NCBI RefSeq assembly: GCF_002213415.1
Contig: NZ_NJGU01000015.1
Coordinates: 62,001 to 126,000 of the forward strand
Origin: Herbaspirillum robiniae
Lineage (GTDB): Bacteria; Pseudomonadota; Gammaproteobacteria; Burkholderiales; Burkholderiaceae_D
Reading direction: 5' to 3'
DNA: 64,000 bases
Part shown: positions 10,892 through 23,558 of the stretch, one piece after another
How positions within the stretch are numbered: the stretch's first letter is position 1
How the letters are laid out: every line of letters starts with the position of its first letter
Made by a program: the position numbers and the translations under genes
The notes under the pieces: model-generated
Told to the model about the DNA's origin: nothing
Database searches by the model: none
Seen by the model: the letters and a program-made list of their open reading frames with translations, nothing else

Positions 10892-11189
10892 GGTGCGCGG
10901 CGGGCAGGTGCATCAGGATGTAAAAGTTTTGGCGGCGGTTGCGTCAACGGCGGTACGGTGTCGGGAGTTTTTGTTCTCTTCGGGCGACGGTTGGTTGGGC
11001 GGTTCAAGAATTCGGCGGTATGGCAGTTTTTGGTAATTCGGCAGGTCAGTAATTTGAGTTCGCAGTAGCACAGTAAAACGGTTGATTGAAACAATCTTGG
11101 ACAGGCATGCAGTTCTCAGTTGCTAGTCGTCACACCGCGTGATGCCTATCAACTGCCAGCTGCAGACACATATATTTAAAGGAGTCATC
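10892..11189 (+). other. ftsA-ftsZ intergenic region
   Basis: About 298 bases without a gene. It is less GC-rich than its neighbours, with T-rich stretches around 10970 and 11020-11060, and it ends in a clear Shine-Dalgarno AAAGGAG at 11178-11184 for ftsZ. A dedicated ftsZ promoter is expected here from the family, but I found no pair of -35 and -10 boxes good enough to name. No terminator hairpin with a T-run is visible, so read-through from ftsA is likely. Confidence 0.5.
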
Positions 11190-12377
<1,188 letters not shown>

Positions 12378-12450
12378 TCGCAGGCTGCCCATTCGCTGTG
12401 TGGCCGGGCTGGGTGATTTCCAGCAGCCCGGCCCACAACAGGGCATACTA

Positions 12451-12479
12451 ACGCCGCGCCCCGTGCGCGGCGTTTTTTT
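12451..12479 (+). terminator. Intrinsic terminator after ftsZ
   Basis: Perfect 8-bp stem ACGCCGCG/CGCGGCGT with a 7-base loop, followed by seven T. It closes the dcw transcript after ftsZ. Confidence 0.9.
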
Positions 12480-12526
12480 GCCCGCCCGGATTGCACTAGA
12501 TACCCACAACCAGACGAGGAAACACC

Positions 12527-13030
12527 ATGACCATCAAGATCGGCGACCGCCTGCCGGAAGGCACCCTGACCGAATTCATCGAGACCGAAACCGAAGGCTG
12601 CAGCCTGGGCCCGAACGCCTTCAAGGTGTCCGACCTGGTCAAGGGCAAGAAGATCGCCCTGTTCGCGCTGCCGGGCGCCTTCACGCCGACCTGTTCGGCC
12701 AAGCACGTGCCGGGCTACATCGCGGCAGCCGAGCAGTTCAAGGCCAAAGGCGTGGACGAGATCTGGTGCCTGTCGGTCAACGACGCCTTCGTCATGGGCG
12801 CCTGGGGCCGCGAGCAGAAGGCCACCGGCGTGGTGCGCATGCTGGCCGACGGCAGCGCCGCGCTGACCAAGGAACTGGGCATGGAGTTCGACCTGACCGC
12901 CAAGGGCATGGGCGTGCGTTCGCAGCGTTACTCCATGCTGCTGGAAGACGGCGTGGTCAAGCAGCTGAACCTGGAAGCGCCGGGCAAGTTCGAAGTGTCG
13001 AACGCCGAGACCCTGCTGGGCCAGCTGTAA
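12527..13030 (+). CDS. Peroxiredoxin, Prx5/AhpE-like thioredoxin-fold
   Basis: Thiol peroxidase of the Prx5 type that reduces hydrogen peroxide and organic peroxides. The 167-residue product has the peroxidatic loop PGAFTPTCS with Cys56, preceded by the thioredoxin-fold strand KIALFALPG, and the family stretch [13 protein letters not shown] 12527 follows GAGGA. Placement between ftsZ and lpxC is common in Burkholderiales; the link to division is positional only. It has its own transcript context, because a terminator separates it from ftsZ. Confidence 0.92.
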   Translation: MTIKIGDRLPEGTLTEFIETETEGCSLGPNAFKVSDLVKGKKIALFALPGAFTPTCSAKHVPGYIAAAEQFKAKGVDEIWCLSVNDAFVMGAWGREQKATGVVRMLADGSAALTKELGMEFDLTAKGMGVRSQRYSMLLEDGVVKQLNLEAPGKFEVSNAETLLGQL

Positions 13031-13039
13031 ATCGGGCTT

Positions 13040-13160
13040 CCCCGAACGTCGTCGGGTCCCGTCCGGGGCCGGGGTGGCAGGGCTGCAGGGATCCGGCATA
13101 TCGCCGGTTCAGGTTTCTTTTTCCTTGTCGTCCCGGCGCAGGCCGGGACCCGTGTCGTTT
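13040..13160. repeat. REP-like extragenic palindromes
   Basis: Two GC-rich patches between the peroxiredoxin gene and lpxC. The clearer one, at 13130-13149, is an 8-bp stem GTCCCGGC/GCCGGGAC with a 4-base loop. It matches the common dispersed proteobacterial repeat that reads CCCGGCGCAGGCCGGG. A related but diverged patch lies at about 13050-13075. They could also act as mRNA stems or a weak terminator; no T-run follows. Confidence 0.5.
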
Positions 13161-13265
13161 GACGCGCCCCGGTGGCGGGCAAAAGCAATCATTGCGATTG
13201 ATAAAAACAATCCGCCGCCGCTCCAGATTTGCAACACCCGGGCGGCCGCGCTCCCGCGCCTTGGC

Positions 13266-13271
13266 TATAAT
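13266..13271 (+). promoter_or_regulatory. Candidate lpxC -10 box
   Basis: A perfect TATAAT ends six bases before the lpxC ATG. No good -35 is seen 16-18 bases upstream. If used, transcription would begin at or next to the start codon. Confidence 0.45.
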
Positions 13272-13277
13272 GTCCGG

Positions 13278-14213
13278 ATGTTGAAACAGCGCACAATCAA
13301 GAATTTGGTCAAGTCCACCGGCGTCGGCCTGCACTCCGGCACCAAGGTCGAGCTGACCCTGCGTCCGGCCGCGCCGGACACCGGCATCATCTTCCGCCGC
13401 ATCGATCTCGATCCCGTCGTCGAGCTGCCCATGGTCGCCACCGGCGTGGGCGACACCCGCATGGCCTCGACCCTGACCAAGGACGGCGCCAAGGTATCCA
13501 CCGTTGAGCACCTGCTGTCGGCCTGCGCCGGGCTGGGCATCGACAACCTCTATATCGACCTGACCGCGGAAGAAATCCCGATCATGGACGGTTCCGCCTC
13601 TTCCTTCGTGTTCCTGCTGCAGCAGGCCGGGTTGCAAGAGCAGAACGCCGCCAAGAAATTCATCCGCGTGAAAAAGCCCGTGGAAGTGCGCGAAGGCACC
13701 GGCGACAAGGAAAAGTGGGCGCGTCTGGAACCCTACAACGGCTTCCGCCTGAAGTTCTTCATCGAATTCAACCACCCCGCAGTGGACGGCACCGGCCAGG
13801 TGGCCGAGGTCGACTTCGGCATCGATTCGTACGTGAAAGAGATCGCCCGCGCGCGCACCTTCGGTTTCATGCAGGACGTGGAAACCTTGCGCGGCATGGG
13901 CCTGGCCCGCGGCGGCTCGTTCGAGAACGCGATCGTGATGGACGAATACCGCATCCTCAACGCCGACGGCCTGCGCTACGACAACGAGTTCGTGCGTCAC
14001 AAGATCCTCGACGCCATCGGCGACCTCTACATCATCGGCCACCCGCTGCTGGCCAGCTATGACGCGCACAAGTCCGGCCACGGCCTGAACAACCTGCTGC
14101 TGCGCGAGCTGCTGAACAATCCGGATTCCTATGAAGTGGTCACCTTCGATTCGCTGGAGACCGCGCCGCAGACCTATGTGATGCAGGCCAAGCAGGAGTG
14201 GGCGCTGAACTGA
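13278..14213 (+). CDS. lpxC: LpxC, UDP-3-O-acyl-GlcNAc deacetylase
   Basis: Zinc enzyme for the committed step of lipid A synthesis. The 311-residue product carries the two-domain LpxC fold, with [14 protein letters not shown] near residue 75 (first zinc His), MDGSASSF near 103, [16 protein letters not shown] near 239 (second His and Asp ligands) and HKSGHGLNN near 264 (catalytic His). The start is set at ATG 13278, which begins the family motif MLKQRTIKN. No Shine-Dalgarno precedes it, and a TATAAT ends six bases before it. A strong terminator follows. Confidence 0.97.
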   Translation: MLKQRTIKNLVKSTGVGLHSGTKVELTLRPAAPDTGIIFRRIDLDPVVELPMVATGVGDTRMASTLTKDGAKVSTVEHLLSACAGLGIDNLYIDLTAEEIPIMDGSASSFVFLLQQAGLQEQNAAKKFIRVKKPVEVREGTGDKEKWARLEPYNGFRLKFFIEFNHPAVDGTGQVAEVDFGIDSYVKEIARARTFGFMQDVETLRGMGLARGGSFENAIVMDEYRILNADGLRYDNEFVRHKILDAIGDLYIIGHPLLASYDAHKSGHGLNNLLLRELLNNPDSYEVVTFDSLETAPQTYVMQAKQEWALN

Positions 14214-14244
14214 GCAACCGGGCCCGTTGCGACGCTAGACAAGG

Positions 14245-14278
14245 AAAAACGCCCCGCATTGCGGGGCGTTTTTCTTTT
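14245..14278 (+). terminator. Intrinsic terminator after lpxC
   Basis: Stem ACGCCCCGC/GCGGGGCGT with loop ATT, an A-run before it and a T-rich tract after it. The A-run could also serve the minus-strand gene ending at 14385 if that transcript extends this far. Confidence 0.9.
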
Positions 14279-14384
14279 GTACGGCGCTTTTTGGGGTGAA
14301 AGTGCGGGCGTAAATCTTTTACAAGATTTTGCAATACATGGATTGCTGGCTGGAAATAACCCCGCTTTCCCTTCCCTGTTTCGC

Positions 14385-14894
14385 TTATGCGCGAGGCCGG
14401 CGACGCCGTATCATGGCGTCGATGGCATCCTTCAGGCCCTGGCTGCGCGGGTCGGCCGACAGCGTATTGCTGAGCTCGGCGAAGGATGACAAGGCGTTGT
14501 CCGTCAATTCGAGTACCCGTTTGGGCTGGGGCGGCGGGGCAATCTTGCCAACTTGCACTTTGATACGGATTGAATTAACCTGCCATCCGTCCTTTTGCAA
14601 GCGGTCTTGCAGCCTGGGGAGCTGTTGTTTGAGGCGGGCGGCCAGAGCGGCATTGGGCGCACTCATTACCAGCACGCCAGTTTCGAAGTTCAAGATCTCG
14701 CACGCGGCAAACATCGCGGGCAATCCGGCCGCGACTGCCTTTTGCAGCGTGGCCATGCGTGAAAGAGCGGGCAGCAGCGCCGCCATCGTCGAATTCGACC
14801 GCAAAAAATCCGAAGCTCCCTTCGTGCTCCGCGCCATGCGTTGAGCGCTCGTGGGAGCGGGCCGATAAGGGGTGAACGTGGATGCGTACTTCAT
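14385..14894 (-). CDS. DUF721 / DciA-like protein
   Basis: 169-residue cytoplasmic protein of the DUF721 family, whose best-known member DciA loads replicative helicase in bacteria lacking DnaC. The central part (LLPALSRMATLQKAVAAGLP through LVMSAPNAALAARLKQQLP, residues 40-93) is the KH-like core; the C-terminal 50 residues look unstructured and basic (RRRRPRA). On its mRNA, AAGG lies about 10 bases before the ATG. It is divergent from the M23 peptidase gene. Function as helicase loader is inferred from family only. Confidence 0.75.
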   Translation of the reverse strand: MKYASTFTPYRPAPTSAQRMARSTKGASDFLRSNSTMAALLPALSRMATLQKAVAAGLPAMFAACEILNFETGVLVMSAPNAALAARLKQQLPRLQDRLQKDGWQVNSIRIKVQVGKIAPPPQPKRVLELTDNALSSFAELSNTLSADPRSQGLKDAIDAMIRRRRPRA

Positions 14895-14947
14895 CTTTAA
14901 ACCTTATCACATCCGGTAGTTGACCGACCGGAGACCAAGGAGCAAAG

Positions 14948-15925
14948 ATGCAAATTATCCTGCTGCACCCCCGTTTCACCAAGGCGCGATCCGTCACGCT
15001 GGGTTCGAAGCACCTGTTCATCGTGTTCTTCCTCATGGCAATCGCCATCGCCGGTTGCTCCGCGCTGATCTCCTACATGGTGCTGCGTCACGCCGGGGAG
15101 GCCGACGCATCGCCGATGTTCCGCAAGCTGGCCATGTCCATGAGCCAGCAGGAAGACGACCGCAAGGAAAAATTCCTCAAGGAAAACCTGGCCATGATGG
15201 CCGTCAAGCTGGGCGAGATGCAGGCCCAGATGATGCGCCTGGACGCCCTGGGCGAGCGCGTGCAGGGCCTGGCCGGCATCCGTCCCGAAGAATTCAACTT
15301 CAAGGAAATGCCCGGCCGCGGCGGCGCCGAGCAGTCCAGCCTGGCCGGCCCCGGCAGGGAAGTCGGCATGGATGAGCTGCGCCGCATGCTCGACTCGCTG
15401 GCGGTGGACGCCGGCCATCGTACCGATTACCTCAATGCGGTCGAGTCCACCCTGATGGGCGACAAGATCAAGTCGCGCCTGCTGCCGACCAACCAGCCGG
15501 TCAACGTGGCCTACAACTCGTCGAGCTTCGGCTGGCGCCTGGACCCCTTCACCGGGCACAACGCCTTCCACGAGGGCCTGGACTTCCCGGCCCCGGTGGG
15601 CACCCGCATCGTGGCCGCGGCCGCCGGCGTGGTGATCGCCTCCGAATATCATTATCAGTTCGGCAACATGCTGGAAATCGACCACGGCAACAACATCATC
15701 ACGCGCTATGCCCACGCCTCGCAGCTGTATGTGAAGGTGGGCGACATCGTCAAGCGCGGCCAGCATGTGGCCGACGTCGGCTCGACCGGCCGCTCGACCG
15801 GCGCCCACCTGCATTTCGAGGTGCGCATCCGCGGCATCGCCCAGGATCCGCGCAAGTTCCTGGCCCTGGGCGCCAACGGCGGCAACCAGCCCAAGCAGAT
15901 GCCGGTGTTCGTGGCCGGCCGCTGA
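14948..15925 (+). CDS. M23 family metallopeptidase (LytM domain), membrane-anchored
   Basis: Periplasmic peptidoglycan endopeptidase or endopeptidase activator. The 325-residue product has an N-terminal membrane segment (about residues 22-46), a helical, probably coiled-coil, linker rich in Lys, Glu and Met (about 55-110) and a C-terminal LytM/M23 domain. Zinc ligands are visible in FHEGLDFPAP (His208, Asp212) and HLHFEV (near 288-290), so the domain looks catalytically competent. Its position directly upstream of secA is typical for Burkholderiales. A terminator follows at 15951. Confidence 0.92.
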   Translation: MQIILLHPRFTKARSVTLGSKHLFIVFFLMAIAIAGCSALISYMVLRHAGEADASPMFRKLAMSMSQQEDDRKEKFLKENLAMMAVKLGEMQAQMMRLDALGERVQGLAGIRPEEFNFKEMPGRGGAEQSSLAGPGREVGMDELRRMLDSLAVDAGHRTDYLNAVESTLMGDKIKSRLLPTNQPVNVAYNSSSFGWRLDPFTGHNAFHEGLDFPAPVGTRIVAAAAGVVIASEYHYQFGNMLEIDHGNNIITRYAHASQLYVKVGDIVKRGQHVADVGSTGRSTGAHLHFEVRIRGIAQDPRKFLALGANGGNQPKQMPVFVAGR

Positions 15926-15950
15926 GCGCTTTTCTCCCCCGGACATGCGC

Positions 15951-15976
15951 AAAACCCGCCTTTTGGCGGGTTTTTC
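15951..15976 (+). terminator. Intrinsic terminator after M23 peptidase gene
   Basis: Stem AAAACCCGCC/GGCGGGTTTT with a 4-base loop TTTT and a T-run; it separates the peptidase gene from secA. Confidence 0.88.
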
Positions 15977-16059
15977 TATTGAATCTTCGCGATCGGGCCT
16001 GATCTACAAGCGGTTCGGCCCGCCTGCATGCCTCGAAAGCCATCGCCACGGGGCCTGCG

Positions 16060-16068
16060 TGCTAAAAT
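16060..16068 (+). promoter_or_regulatory. Candidate extended -10 promoter for secA
   Basis: TGCTAAAAT: an extended -10 (TGn) directly before TAAAAT. No recognisable -35 lies 17 bases upstream, as is usual for extended -10 promoters. It would give a leader of about 80 bases before secA. Confidence 0.45.
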
Positions 16069-16154
16069 CAGCGGTTTATTATTGGGCGTTTTCCGGCCGG
16101 GTGCCGGGCGTCTGTCTGCCGGATCTTTCATCGGCGCTTTTATAGAATCCAAGC

Positions 16155-18908
<2,754 letters not shown>

Positions 18909-18930
18909 TCCAGCCGCCGGCAGCCTGAAG

Positions 18931-18972
18931 AAAAAGGCCGTTCACCATCGACCTGGTGAGCGGCCTTTTTTT
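18931..18972 (+). terminator. Intrinsic terminator after secA
   Basis: 12-bp stem GGCCGTTCACCA/TGGTGAGCGGCC with one wobble pair, a 6-base loop and a run of seven T. Confidence 0.9.
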
Positions 18973-18999
18973 GACCTCGTTTTTTGGGAGAACAACAAG

Positions 19000-19806
19000 A
19001 TGCAAGCCGCCAAGCCCACCCGATCCGTCCTGCTCGCCGCCGCCGTGGCGCTTTGCGCGCTGCTGGCCGGCTGCGCCTCCAGTCCGATGCCCAGCTGGAA
19101 AGAACCGGCGGATGCAGCTTATGCGCCGGTGCGCCCGGCCCAGGCGGAGCCGACGGTGAGCGCGGTGCCGGCCGTGGCGATCAGCACCGCGCCGCCCACC
19201 CGCGCGGCGCTGGTGGCGGCGGCCAGGGCCGAGTGGGACTTCTTCGGCAACCAGCAGATCGACATGCGGCACGACCCCTTCAGCGCGCCGCGGCTGGGCT
19301 TGCTGGAGGACGAGGGCGAGGCCGTGCAGCGCGTGGGCGAGTACTGGCATGCCGTGGGCAAGAACCTCACCGGCGCCGATTGCCAGCAGGCCTGGTCGGC
19401 GGCCTTCATCTCGTGGCTGATGGTCAGCTCCAACGTGCCGCCGCAGGACTTCGCCCCCAATGAAACGCACTTCAACTACCTGAGCTTCCTCAAGGAGCGC
19501 GAAGCGCGGCCCTCGCCGCAATTCGTGCTGCGCCCGGCCGCCAGCGAGCCGATCGCGCCGGGCGACCTGATCTGCGCGCCGCGCGGCAACAACAACGCCA
19601 CCACGCTCGACGAGATCCGGCCCGGCCTGGCCGGGCACTGCGACATGGTGGTGGAGGTGCATGCCGACCAGGGCTGGGCGGGCGCCATCGGCGGCAACGT
19701 GTTCAATTCGGTGTCCGAGTCGCTGATTCCCGTCGACGAGCAGGGACGCGCCCAGCCGATCTCGCAGCGGCCGTGGCTGGTGGTGGTCAAGAACCTGCTG
19801 CCCTGA
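19000..19806 (+). CDS. DUF2272 lipoprotein
   Basis: 268-residue predicted lipoprotein: signal peptide with hydrophobic core at residues 9-21 and lipobox LLAGC with Cys25, so it is probably anchored in the outer membrane. A Pro/Ala-rich linker (to about residue 65) leads to a domain I recognise as DUF2272, with a conserved core DCQQAWSAAFISWLM near 125-140 and GDLICAPRG near 188. The Cys/His pattern of this domain resembles NlpC/CHAP-like cysteine hydrolases (Cys126 and GHCDMVVEV near 210), so a cell-wall role is possible but unproven. Upstream is the secA terminator; the SGNH gene follows after 15 bases and may be cotranscribed. Confidence 0.75.
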   Translation: MQAAKPTRSVLLAAAVALCALLAGCASSPMPSWKEPADAAYAPVRPAQAEPTVSAVPAVAISTAPPTRAALVAAARAEWDFFGNQQIDMRHDPFSAPRLGLLEDEGEAVQRVGEYWHAVGKNLTGADCQQAWSAAFISWLMVSSNVPPQDFAPNETHFNYLSFLKEREARPSPQFVLRPAASEPIAPGDLICAPRGNNNATTLDEIRPGLAGHCDMVVEVHADQGWAGAIGGNVFNSVSESLIPVDEQGRAQPISQRPWLVVVKNLLP

Positions 19807-19821
19807 CCGGTCCGCTCGCGC

Positions 19822-20577
19822 ATGCTGATCCTCGCCAAGATCCTGCTGGGGCCGTTGCTGCTGGCCCAGGGCAAATGGCTGCGCAAGACCGCGCTGCGCC
19901 TGCCCGAAGCCGCCGGGCCCCGGCTGGGCGTGGAGCATCCGCCGGGCGCGGCCGCCGCGGCGCCGGCCGAAGCGCTCAGATTGCTCGTGGTGGGCGATTC
20001 GTCGGCCGCCGGCGTGGGCGTGGAGCACCAGGAGCAGGCGCTGGCCTTGCCGCTGGCGCGCCACCTGGCCGCGCGCAGCGGTCGCGCCGTCGCCTGGCAG
20101 CTGGTGGCCCAAAGCGGGGTCAATTCGCTGGAGGCGCTGGACCTGCTGGCGCGGCACGAGATCGGCCCGGCCGCCGTGCTGGTGGTGGCGCTGGGCACCA
20201 ACGACGTCACCTCGCAGATGCCGCCGCGACAATATGTCGCCAATCTCAGGTTGCTGGCCGAACGGCTGATGGCCCGGGCCGGCGTCGCCCACATCGTCTT
20301 CACCGGTCTGCCGCCGCTGCACACGCTGCCGGCCGCGCCGCAGCCACTGCGCTGGTATCTCGGGCGCTACGCGCGCAAGCTCGACAGCGCGCTGCGCGCC
20401 TGGATCGCCCAGGATCCGGCCCTGCGCTATTGCTCACTGCAATGGGCCTTGCCGCATGAGATGGCGATCGACAAGTTCCACCCCGGCCACGGCCAGTACG
20501 CCCAATGGGCGCGCATGGCCGCCGAGATCATCGAATCGGGCCTGGCCGGCGGCGCCGGGCGGGACGGCGCGGCCTGA
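19822..20577 (+). CDS. SGNH/GDSL-family hydrolase
   Basis: 251-residue esterase-like protein. SGNH blocks are visible: block I GDSSAAG near residue 58 with the catalytic Ser, block III GTND near 124 (Asn) and block V DKFHPG near 216 (catalytic Asp and His). A hydrophobic N-terminus (MLILAKILLGPLLLAQG) could be a signal anchor. The substrate is unknown; GDSL proteins of this size are often lipases or carbohydrate esterases. It lies 15 bases after the DUF2272 lipoprotein gene, suggesting an envelope role for the pair. Confidence 0.8.
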   Translation: MLILAKILLGPLLLAQGKWLRKTALRLPEAAGPRLGVEHPPGAAAAAPAEALRLLVVGDSSAAGVGVEHQEQALALPLARHLAARSGRAVAWQLVAQSGVNSLEALDLLARHEIGPAAVLVVALGTNDVTSQMPPRQYVANLRLLAERLMARAGVAHIVFTGLPPLHTLPAAPQPLRWYLGRYARKLDSALRAWIAQDPALRYCSLQWALPHEMAIDKFHPGHGQYAQWARMAAEIIESGLAGGAGRDGAA

Positions 20578-20654
20578 TTTCACGCCGCTGTCATCGGGCG
20601 GCCGGTGAAAGTGTTTAAAATACGCGTTCCGAATTTTTACGCTGAAAGCACGCC

Positions 20655-21890
20655 ATGGCCGTCAATTCCCCGATTCCCGTCTCTTCCGACCTGAAAGCCG
20701 TCGCCGGCATCGAACTCGGCCATGCCGAGGCGGGCGTGCGCAAGGCCAACCGCAAGGACCTGCTGGTGCTGAAGCTGGCGCCGAGTGCGACTGTGGCCGG
20801 CGTGTTCACCAAGAACCGCTTCTGCGCCGCGCCGGTGCAGATCTGCAAGGCCAACCTGGAAGCGCTGGTCGCCGACAAGCCCATCCGCGCGCTGGTGATC
20901 AACACCGGCAACGCCAACGCCGGCACCGGCGAAGAGGGCTTGAAGCGCGCCAACGCCACCTGCGACGCGCTGGCCCAGCTGCTGGGCTGCGACGCCAAGC
21001 AGATCCTGCCGTTCTCGACCGGCGTGATCCTGGAGCCGCTGCCGGTGGACCGCATCATCGCCGGCCTGCCGCAAGCCATCGGCAACCTGAAGGCCGACAA
21101 CTGGTTCAACGCCGCCGAGTCCATCATGACCACCGACACCCAGCCCAAGGCGGCGTCGCGCACCGTGACCATCGCCGGCAAGCAGGTCGTGATGACCGGC
21201 ATCAGCAAGGGCGCCGGCATGATCAAGCCCAACATGGCGACCATGCTGGGCTTCCTGGCCTTCGACGCCAAGCTGCCGCAGGCGCTCTTGAACCAGCTGG
21301 TCAAGGATGCGGCCGACCACTCGTTCAACTGCATCACCATCGACGGCGACACCTCGACCAACGACTCCTTCATGCTGATCGCCACCGGCGCCGGCGAGCT
21401 GGAAATCACCAGCGCCGACAGCGCCGAGTACAAGGAGCTGGCAGCGGCCGTGACCGCGCTGTCGCAGAACCTGGCGCACCAGATCATCCGCGACGGCGAA
21501 GGCGCCACCAAGTTCATCGAAGTGGCCGTGGAAGACGGCAAGAACATCGAGGAATGCCGCCAGATCGCCTACTCGATCGCCCACTCGCCGCTGGTCAAGA
21601 CCGCCTTCTTCGCCTCCGACCCGAACCTGGGCCGCATCCTGGCCGCCATCGGCTACGCCGGTGTGGACGATCTGGACGTCTCGAAGCTCAACATGTGGCT
21701 GGACGACGTTTGGGTCGCCAAGGACGGCGGCCGCAATCCCGACTACCGCGAGGAAGACGGCCAGCGCGTGATGAAGCAGGCCGAGATCGTGGTGCGCGTG
21801 AAGCTGGCGCGCGGCGCGGCCAAGGCTTCGGTCTGGACGTGCGATTTGTCGCATGATTACGTCTCCATCAACGCCGACTACCGTTCGTGA
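20655..21890 (+). CDS. argJ: ArgJ, bifunctional ornithine acetyltransferase / N-acetylglutamate synthase
   Basis: Arginine biosynthesis: recycles the acetyl group from N-acetylornithine to glutamate. The 411-residue precursor contains the self-cleavage site in [14 protein letters not shown] (cleavage before Thr, near residue 196) that splits it into alpha and beta chains, plus NTGNANAGTG near 82 and DGDTSTNDS near 234. The conserved C-terminus ends in [15 protein letters not shown]. It is monocistronic by appearance: about 78 bases upstream to the SGNH gene, and a large hairpin element downstream. Whether it is bifunctional or monofunctional cannot be read from sequence. Confidence 0.95.
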   Translation: MAVNSPIPVSSDLKAVAGIELGHAEAGVRKANRKDLLVLKLAPSATVAGVFTKNRFCAAPVQICKANLEALVADKPIRALVINTGNANAGTGEEGLKRANATCDALAQLLGCDAKQILPFSTGVILEPLPVDRIIAGLPQAIGNLKADNWFNAAESIMTTDTQPKAASRTVTIAGKQVVMTGISKGAGMIKPNMATMLGFLAFDAKLPQALLNQLVKDAADHSFNCITIDGDTSTNDSFMLIATGAGELEITSADSAEYKELAAAVTALSQNLAHQIIRDGEGATKFIEVAVEDGKNIEECRQIAYSIAHSPLVKTAFFASDPNLGRILAAIGYAGVDDLDVSKLNMWLDDVWVAKDGGRNPDYREEDGQRVMKQAEIVVRVKLARGAAKASVWTCDLSHDYVSINADYRS

Positions 21891-22002
21891 ACGTCGTGCG
21901 GGTGTCAGGCGGGCGATCTGCGGCGTTGTAAATCCTCGCCAGGCGCCAGCCTGGCTGCGGTTTACGCCTTGCATCTCATCCCGCCTGACACCCGCCCGAC
22001 GT
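21891..22002. repeat. 112-base imperfect inverted repeat after argJ
   Basis: Starts immediately after the argJ stop. The outer arms are a perfect 16-base inverted repeat, 21898-21913 against 21980-21995 (GCGGGTGTCAGGCGGG and its complement), extended outward with one mismatch. The inner arms (GGCGTTGTAAATC and its near complement GGTTTACGCC) also pair imperfectly around a central CCAGGC/GCCTGG stem. It could be a long terminator-like mRNA hairpin or a copy of a dispersed palindromic element. The remaining bases to 22237 hold no gene that I can support. Confidence 0.75.
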
Positions 22003-22237
22003 CCACGAAGCGGGCAATAAATGGGGAACAAAACAGGCAATACGCCGGCAATAAGCCGGCAAGTTAGAGTTCTTTGCAGTGCTGTAAGACATGACAGCGT
22101 TCCGCAGACCGGTCGCGAACGTGGTCCCGTGATGGTGGCGGCAACATGAATGCTTGGCGCCCTCGGAATTTTTTTCATCCAGCATGCAGCCGCATTGCGC
22201 CACAATGGCGCCAACCATCATTCCGAGACAGACCATC

Positions 22238-23113
22238 ATGACCCAGTTGGACCAATTCCTGCAGCGTGCCGAAGCCTTGCTGGCGCGCGTCGAGGCCATC
22301 CTGCCCAATGCCGCCAGCCGCGAGCCGGACTGGAACGCGGGCGTGGCCTTCCGCTGGCGCGGCGCCACCGCGCAGCGCCCGGGCTATCTGCAGCCGGTCG
22401 GCCACATTTCGAAGATCGGCCTGTCCGACCTGCATAACATCGGTCCGCAAAAAGAGCAGATCGACCAGAACACCAAACAGTTCGTCGAAGGCCGTCCGGC
22501 CAACAACGTGCTGCTGACCGGCGCGCGCGGCACCGGCAAGTCGTCGCTGATCAAGGCGTGCCTGAACCAGTACGCCGCTCGCGGCCTGCGCCTGATCGAG
22601 GTGGACAAGGACGACCTGCACGACCTGCAGGACATCGTCGAGCTGGTCTCGGCCCGTCCGGAGCGTTTCATCGTGTTCTGCGACGACCTGTCCTTCGAAG
22701 AGGGCGAGGGCGGCTACAAGGCGCTGAAGGTGGCGCTGGACGGCAGCATCGCCGCGCAATCGGACAACGTGCTGATCTACGCCACCTCCAACCGCCGCCA
22801 CCTGATGCCGGAGCGCCTGTCCGACAACAGCACCTACACCCACACCGACGACGGCGACCTGCATCCGGGCGAAACGGTGGAAGAGAAGATCTCGCTGTCC
22901 GAGCGTTTCGGCCTGTGGGTCACTTTTTACCCGTTCAAGCAGGACGACTTCCTGGACATCGTCGCCCACTGGCTGCGCCACTTCGGCTGCAACGACGCCC
23001 AGATCGCCGAAGCGCGCGCCGATGCGCTGCGCTGGGCGCTGCAGCGCAGCTCGCGCTCGGGCCGTGTGGCCTGGCAGTTCGCGCGCGACTACGCGGGCAA
23101 GGCGCAGGGCTGA
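22238..23113 (+). CDS. DUF815 AAA+ ATPase
   Basis: 291-residue ATP-binding protein of the DUF815 family, function unknown. Walker A TGARGTGKSSL lies near residue 90 and Walker B FIVFCDDLSFEEGEGG near 145; ATSNRRHLMPER near 186 is the sensor-1 region characteristic of the family. The start is set at ATG 22238; an in-frame ATG at 22205 would add 11 residues and is less likely. The stop overlaps the Nudix gene start (TGATG), a common pairing in Burkholderiales that hints at coexpression. Confidence 0.85.
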   Translation: MTQLDQFLQRAEALLARVEAILPNAASREPDWNAGVAFRWRGATAQRPGYLQPVGHISKIGLSDLHNIGPQKEQIDQNTKQFVEGRPANNVLLTGARGTGKSSLIKACLNQYAARGLRLIEVDKDDLHDLQDIVELVSARPERFIVFCDDLSFEEGEGGYKALKVALDGSIAAQSDNVLIYATSNRRHLMPERLSDNSTYTHTDDGDLHPGETVEEKISLSERFGLWVTFYPFKQDDFLDIVAHWLRHFGCNDAQIAEARADALRWALQRSSRSGRVAWQFARDYAGKAQG

Positions 23114-23535
23114 TGAACCAGACCAAGGTCAAGCCCATCGACGTGGCGGTGGGCATCCTGATGAAGCCCAACGGTGACGTGCTGCTGGGCCAGCGCCCGG
23201 AAGGCAAGCCCTACGCCGGCTACTGGGAATTCCCCGGCGGCAAGGTGGAAGCCGGCGAAAGCATCTTCGCCGCCCTGCAGCGCGAGTTCAAGGAAGAGCT
23301 GGGCATCGAGGTGCTGGACGGCGAAGGCTGGTGCGGCGTCGAGCACGTCTATCCGCATGCCCATGTGCGATTGCATTTCTATATCAGCCGCAGCTGGCGC
23401 GGCGAACCGCAGAGCCTGGAAGGCCAGGCATTCGCCTGGCAGGGCGGGGTGGGCGTGGAGCCGCTGCTGCCGGCCACCATCCCCCTGATCGAGTGGCTGG
23501 ACCAGTTGCGCTATGGCGCGCCGACGCCGGGATGA
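23113..23535 (+). CDS. MutT-type Nudix hydrolase (8-oxo-dGTP pyrophosphatase-like)
   Basis: 140-residue Nudix protein, probably removing oxidised nucleotides such as 8-oxo-dGTP from the pool. The YWEFPGGKVEAGES stretch and Nudix box with REFKEELGIE (about residues 37-60) match MutT, including the residues that grip 8-oxo-dGTP in E. coli. The start ATG overlaps the DUF815 stop by one base. Downstream are degenerate 14-base tandem repeats and a terminator shared with the opposing yacG transcript. It may be the genome's mutT, but other MutT paralogues cannot be excluded. Confidence 0.85.
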   Translation: MNQTKVKPIDVAVGILMKPNGDVLLGQRPEGKPYAGYWEFPGGKVEAGESIFAALQREFKEELGIEVLDGEGWCGVEHVYPHAHVRLHFYISRSWRGEPQSLEGQAFAWQGGVGVEPLLPATIPLIEWLDQLRYGAPTPG

Positions 23536-23558
23536 CGCAGCAAGTGCGTATCGACTGA

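Noticed and set aside
11041-11189. ftsZ promoter boxes TTGAGT and TAAAAC
   Set aside because: Spacing (14-15 bases) and box quality are too poor to call.
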